From Alkalihalobacillus trypoxylicola (GTDB lineage Bacteria; Bacillota; Bacilli; Bacillales; Bacillaceae_D): a DNA stretch of 64,000 nt. Below are positions 60,823 to 64,000 of this stretch, one piece after another (positions within the stretch are counted from its first letter, which is position 1; the number at the start of each line of letters is the position of its first letter). Position numbers and translations under genes: made by a program. The notes beneath the pieces were generated by a model. It worked only from the letters and a program-made list of their open reading frames with translations, was not told where the DNA came from and did no database searches. The stretch is taken from contig NZ_LTAO01000007.1 of assembly GCF_001590785.1 (NCBI RefSeq), forward strand, positions 4,285-68,284. The letters run 5' to 3'.

Positions 60823-61142
60823 AATTTCACCTCAAATTTATAAAATTATTGTTATTTCATAAACGAACAATCTATTATTCTTTTTTCTAAATATACCCAA
60901 ATTAAACTTATATTCCAAATAATAAATAGAATTTTTTACTGGGTATTTTAAATTTTTTTTTTTGATTTTTTCCTAGTTCCTACATATTTAAAATACAAAT
61001 TAAAAACCAAAAAAGCACGGAGTATCAAGGGTGACACGTTGATTTGTTTTACGTTATAATCCTATTTAACTCTTAAGAGACATTTTTCTTGTATATGCAA
61101 TCGACTTTTTTTAAACAATAAACTATGAAGGAGGAACATTTT
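60823..61142. promoter_or_regulatory. Intergenic region with the mrp operon promoter
   Basis: About 320 bp of AT-rich DNA. GTGACA (61031-61036) and TATAAT (61055-61060) with an 18-bp spacer form a likely SigA promoter for the antiporter operon, with a transcribed leader of roughly 75 bp. No small gene was seen in the remaining part. Confidence 0.6.
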
Positions 61143-63560
61143 TTGTCTTTATTACATTGGGTTACAATATCCCCTTTTTTATTTGCAATCATTGTACCTA
61201 TACTATTTAAATACACAAAAAGAATTCATACTGGTTGGTTCGTTTTAATATTGCCAATTGTATTATTCGCATTTTTCTTACAATACCTAACAGTTACATC
61301 AAATGGTAATGTCGTCCAAGAAACTGTAAGTTGGGTTCCATCTCTAGGAGTTAACTTTACCGTTTATATTGATGGGTTAAGCTTACTCTTTCTATTACTC
61401 ATTTCAGGAATCGGTTCATTAGTTGTTCTTTATTCGATTTTCTATTTATCTAAAAACAAAGAAAAGCTTAATAACTTTTATGTTTATTTACTTATGTTTA
61501 TGGGAGCAATGCTAGGAGTTGTTATTTCTGATAACTTAATCGTTATTTATGTATTTTGGGAGTTAACTAGTTTAGCTTCATCGCTACTGATTAGTTATTG
61601 GTTTACTCGTAAGGAATCTACTTATGGTGCCATAAAGTCAATGTTAATTACGGTATTTGGTGGCTTTTCTATGCTTGCTGGATTTTGCCTTCTATACGTA
61701 ATGACCGGAACCTTTAGTATCCGAGAAATCATTGAGAATGTCGATTTAGTAACAACTAGTGCCTTATTCTTACCGGCAATGATTCTCATTTTATTAGGAG
61801 CATTTACTAAGTCCGCACAATTTCCTTTCCATATCTGGTTACCAGATGCCATGGAAGCTCCAACTCCTGTTAGTGCCTATTTACATTCAGCCACAATGGT
61901 TAAAGCGGGGATTTATTTAGTAGCACGCTTTACACCGATTTTTGGAGGGGCAGCAGAATGGTTTTGGCTTCTAACTGGATTCGGTTTACTTACATTAATC
62001 TATGGTTCCCTTTCAGCTGTACGTCAAAAAGATTTAAAAGGGATTCTAGCTTTTTCTACTATTAGTCAGCTAGGGTTAATTATGAGTTTATTAGGAATTG
62101 GTTCAGCAGCTATTTACTATGCTGATAGTGCTGATCCTGCCTTCTTTGCTTTACCAATTATGGTAGCTATTTTTCACTTGATTAACCACGCTACATTTAA
62201 GGGAAGCTTATTCATGGCAGTTGGCATCATCGATCATGAGACTGGCTCTCGAGACATCCGTAAGCTTGGAGGTCTTATGAGTATTATGCCTATTACTTTT
62301 TCTATATCATTAATTGGTTTAGCCTCCATGGCAGGGCTTCCACCGTTTAATGGATTTTTAAGTAAAGAAATGTTTTTTACTTCTCTTTTAAGAGCACAAG
62401 AGATTGGAACATTTAACGTAGAAACGTTTGGTTTCATTTTACTTATTGTTGCATGGGTAGCAAGTATCTTTACATTTTTATATTGCATCATCATGTTTTC
62501 GAAAACATTTTTGGGCACATTTAAGCCTGAGAATTTTAAAGTTAAAGTTCATGAAGCTCCAATAGGAATGTTAATTAGTCCCATCATTTTAGCTGCCTTA
62601 GTTATCATTTTTGGTTTATTTCCAAATATTTTATCTTATTCACTTATTGAGCCAGCCATGCAGTCTATACTACCAACATTACTTGAGCCTGTTGAAACAT
62701 TTCAGGTAAAAATATCTATGTGGCATGGCTTTAACATGGAACTATTCATGACAATCGGTGTGATCACACTTGGTTTATTGTTTTTTATGCTTATGAAAAA
62801 ATGGGTAAATACAAAGTTCTACCTTGGTGAGCGCGATCCACTTAATTGGCTTTATGATAGCTCCTATGATGGTGTCATAAAAGGATCTCAAGCTGTAACA
62901 CGTCTTCAAATGACTGGTTTATTACGAGATTACTTTGCTTATATGATTATTTTTATGATTGGTTTGTTTACGTATACTTTAATTCGCTACGATGCATTTT
63001 CAATTAATCTGACGAATACCTCAGCTATAGATCCTTATATGTGGGTAATCTTAGGTACGATGATACTTGCAACACTAAGTGTACCTTTTATCCAAAACAG
63101 AATGGCCATTGTTATCGTTGTAGGCGTAATTGGATTTCTATTAGCTCTTGTATTTGTTGTTTTCAGAGCACCTGATCTTGCTTTAACTCAATTATTGATT
63201 GAATCTGTAACCGTCGTATTATTTATGATTGTTTTTTACCATTTACCTGAGCTAAGAAAAGAGAAGTCCAAGCCGCGATTTAATGTTGTGAATCTCATTA
63301 TATCTGCTGCAGTTGGTATTTTAGTTACAGTTATTGCTTTTAGTTCACTAGCTTTAGGAAATGAAGCAGGCATTGAAGCTATTTCTCAATTTTATATTGA
63401 AAACTCAAAGGCCTTAGCTGGTGGTTACAATATGGTTAATGTTATATTAGTAGATTTTCGAGGGCTAGATACTATGCTTGAAGCATTAGTATTAGGCATT
63501 GCTTCTTTAGGAATTGTTGTCTTAATCAAATTAAGAATGTCAGGGAGGGAAGATGTGTGA
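61143..63560 (+). CDS. mrpA: Mrp Na+/H+ antiporter subunit A
   Basis: 805 residues. Start chosen at TTG 61143, eight bases after AAGGAGG; the in-frame ATG 61125 would put that RBS inside the gene. About 20 membrane helices; the NuoL-like N-terminal half has 'LTSLASSLLISYWFTRKEST', 'KSAQFPFHIWLPDAMEAPTP' and 'LHSATMVKAGIYLVARF', and the C-terminal MrpA-specific part covers 640-805. It is the largest subunit of the multi-subunit antiporter that expels Na+ and acidifies the cytoplasm, which is central for growth at high pH. Overlaps mrpB by four bases. Confidence 0.96.
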   Translation: MSLLHWVTISPFLFAIIVPILFKYTKRIHTGWFVLILPIVLFAFFLQYLTVTSNGNVVQETVSWVPSLGVNFTVYIDGLSLLFLLLISGIGSLVVLYSIFYLSKNKEKLNNFYVYLLMFMGAMLGVVISDNLIVIYVFWELTSLASSLLISYWFTRKESTYGAIKSMLITVFGGFSMLAGFCLLYVMTGTFSIREIIENVDLVTTSALFLPAMILILLGAFTKSAQFPFHIWLPDAMEAPTPVSAYLHSATMVKAGIYLVARFTPIFGGAAEWFWLLTGFGLLTLIYGSLSAVRQKDLKGILAFSTISQLGLIMSLLGIGSAAIYYADSADPAFFALPIMVAIFHLINHATFKGSLFMAVGIIDHETGSRDIRKLGGLMSIMPITFSISLIGLASMAGLPPFNGFLSKEMFFTSLLRAQEIGTFNVETFGFILLIVAWVASIFTFLYCIIMFSKTFLGTFKPENFKVKVHEAPIGMLISPIILAALVIIFGLFPNILSYSLIEPAMQSILPTLLEPVETFQVKISMWHGFNMELFMTIGVITLGLLFFMLMKKWVNTKFYLGERDPLNWLYDSSYDGVIKGSQAVTRLQMTGLLRDYFAYMIIFMIGLFTYTLIRYDAFSINLTNTSAIDPYMWVILGTMILATLSVPFIQNRMAIVIVVGVIGFLLALVFVVFRAPDLALTQLLIESVTVVLFMIVFYHLPELRKEKSKPRFNVVNLIISAAVGILVTVIAFSSLALGNEAGIEAISQFYIENSKALAGGYNMVNVILVDFRGLDTMLEALVLGIASLGIVVLIKLRMSGREDV

Positions 63561-63991
63561 GAAAAATTGAGACCAATGATGTCATGCTTCGTACCATAAC
63601 TCGAATAGTGGTTTTAATTATCTTAATCTTTTCCGTTTACCTCTTTTTTGCTGGACACAATAACCCTGGGGGAGGCTTTATAGGTGGATTAATGACTGCA
63701 AGTGCCCTATTACTTATGTACTTAGTATTTAATATCCAAACGATTAAAAGTGTAATAAACATAAAGTTTGAAGCTGTAATCGGTATTGGATTAATTGTCA
63801 CCATATTAACTGGTGTTATCGGTGTATTTAACGGCGATGCCTATTTAACCCAATACTTCGACTATTTTCAAATCCCTATTTTTGGTGAAACAGAACTAGC
63901 AACAGCTCTTCCATTCGATTTAGGTATTTATTTAGTTGTTGTTGGCATCGCTCTAACGATCATACTAGCTATAGCGGAGGATGATGCATAA
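63557..63991 (+). CDS. mrpB: Mrp Na+/H+ antiporter subunit B
   Basis: 144 residues from GTG 63557, overlapping the mrpA stop (GTGTGA). Four membrane helices; 'NDVMLRTITRIVVLIILIFS', 'FFAGHNNPGGGFIGGLMTAS' and 'TALPFDLGIYLVVVGIALTI' are MrpB (MnhB) signatures. It forms the antiporter together with MrpA, C, D, E, F and G. Translational coupling to both neighbours. Confidence 0.96.
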   Translation: MRKIETNDVMLRTITRIVVLIILIFSVYLFFAGHNNPGGGFIGGLMTASALLLMYLVFNIQTIKSVINIKFEAVIGIGLIVTILTGVIGVFNGDAYLTQYFDYFQIPIFGETELATALPFDLGIYLVVVGIALTIILAIAEDDA

Positions 63992-64000
63992 TGGAAATAA
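63991..64000 (+). CDS. mrpC: Start of Mrp antiporter subunit C (partial)
   Basis: ATG 63991 overlaps the mrpB stop by one base (TAATG) with GGAGG ten bases before it. Only Met-Glu-Ile is in the window, but this matches the first residues of MrpC and the conserved gene order A-B-C. Confidence 0.8.

Overview
The window is low-GC DNA from a Bacillaceae member, most likely an alkaliphile. The evidence is strong AGGAGG-type ribosome binding sites, many TTG/GTG starts, Bacillus-type Zur, FNR, cre and MerR sites, Bacillus-like gene families (YkkCD-type SMR pair, RpsN2, FolE2, YciC-type GTPase) and the start of an Mrp Na+/H+ antiporter operon at the right edge. I do not assign a species. No tRNA, rRNA, CRISPR array or complete insertion sequence was seen.

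Layout. 1-5082 (minus): the first 1694 codons of a giant secreted pectinase that carries a PL10 pectate lyase, a CE8 pectin methylesterase, duplicated carbohydrate-binding modules, an SLH-like segment and terminal laminin-G-like modules. 5.7-11.2 kb: gene remnants, an alpha/beta hydrolase, a YCII (DGPF) plus ECF42-type sigma pair, a DUF1801 protein and a cupin protein. 11.2-13.8 kb: an XRE-cupin regulator divergent from a sugar isomerase/oxidoreductase pair. 14-17 kb: pyruvate formate-lyase and its activase behind an FNR-type box. 17.6 kb: a ChrA transporter. 18.9-23.9 kb: an ABC importer with two binding proteins. 24.2-27.8 kb: an ascorbate-type PTS IIC, IIB and PRD regulator. 28.1-32 kb: a cytochrome P450, TetR with an SMR efflux pair, and MarR with a nitroreductase. 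32.5-40.3 kb: a zinc-starvation block with three Zur boxes, Zur itself, ZnuA, ZnuB, ZinT, zinc-free S14, FolE2 and a CobW-type GTPase. 40.5-51.6 kb: accessory genes, including a chloramphenicol acetyltransferase with its attenuator, two collagen-like proteins, a nonsense-mutated DinB pseudogene, SUKH, DUF4240 and DUF5412 proteins, and an azoreductase with TetR. 51.9-54.6 kb: modAB and a HTH/PBP-like regulator. 54.9-60.8 kb: MerR, WYL and DJ-1 proteins and an ECF sigma/anti-sigma operon. 61.1-64 kb: mrpA, mrpB and the first codons of mrpC.

Two patterns cut across single genes. First, a roughly 180-270 bp interspersed repeat with about 43-bp imperfect terminal inverted repeats and a nested hairpin core occurs seven times (5723, 6808, 10962, 53340, 54618, 57675, 59991). 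All copies lie in the same orientation and most abut or supply the stop codon of a neighbouring gene. It looks like a MITE or a mobile structured 3'-end element. Second, the zinc block shares a His/Trp-rich module of about 75 residues, present twice inside ZnuA and once in ZinT. The two copies in ZnuA are separated by a long HEHGD repeat tract.

The zinc and molybdate importers both lack their ATPase gene in this window, so those subunits must be encoded elsewhere if the importers are functional.
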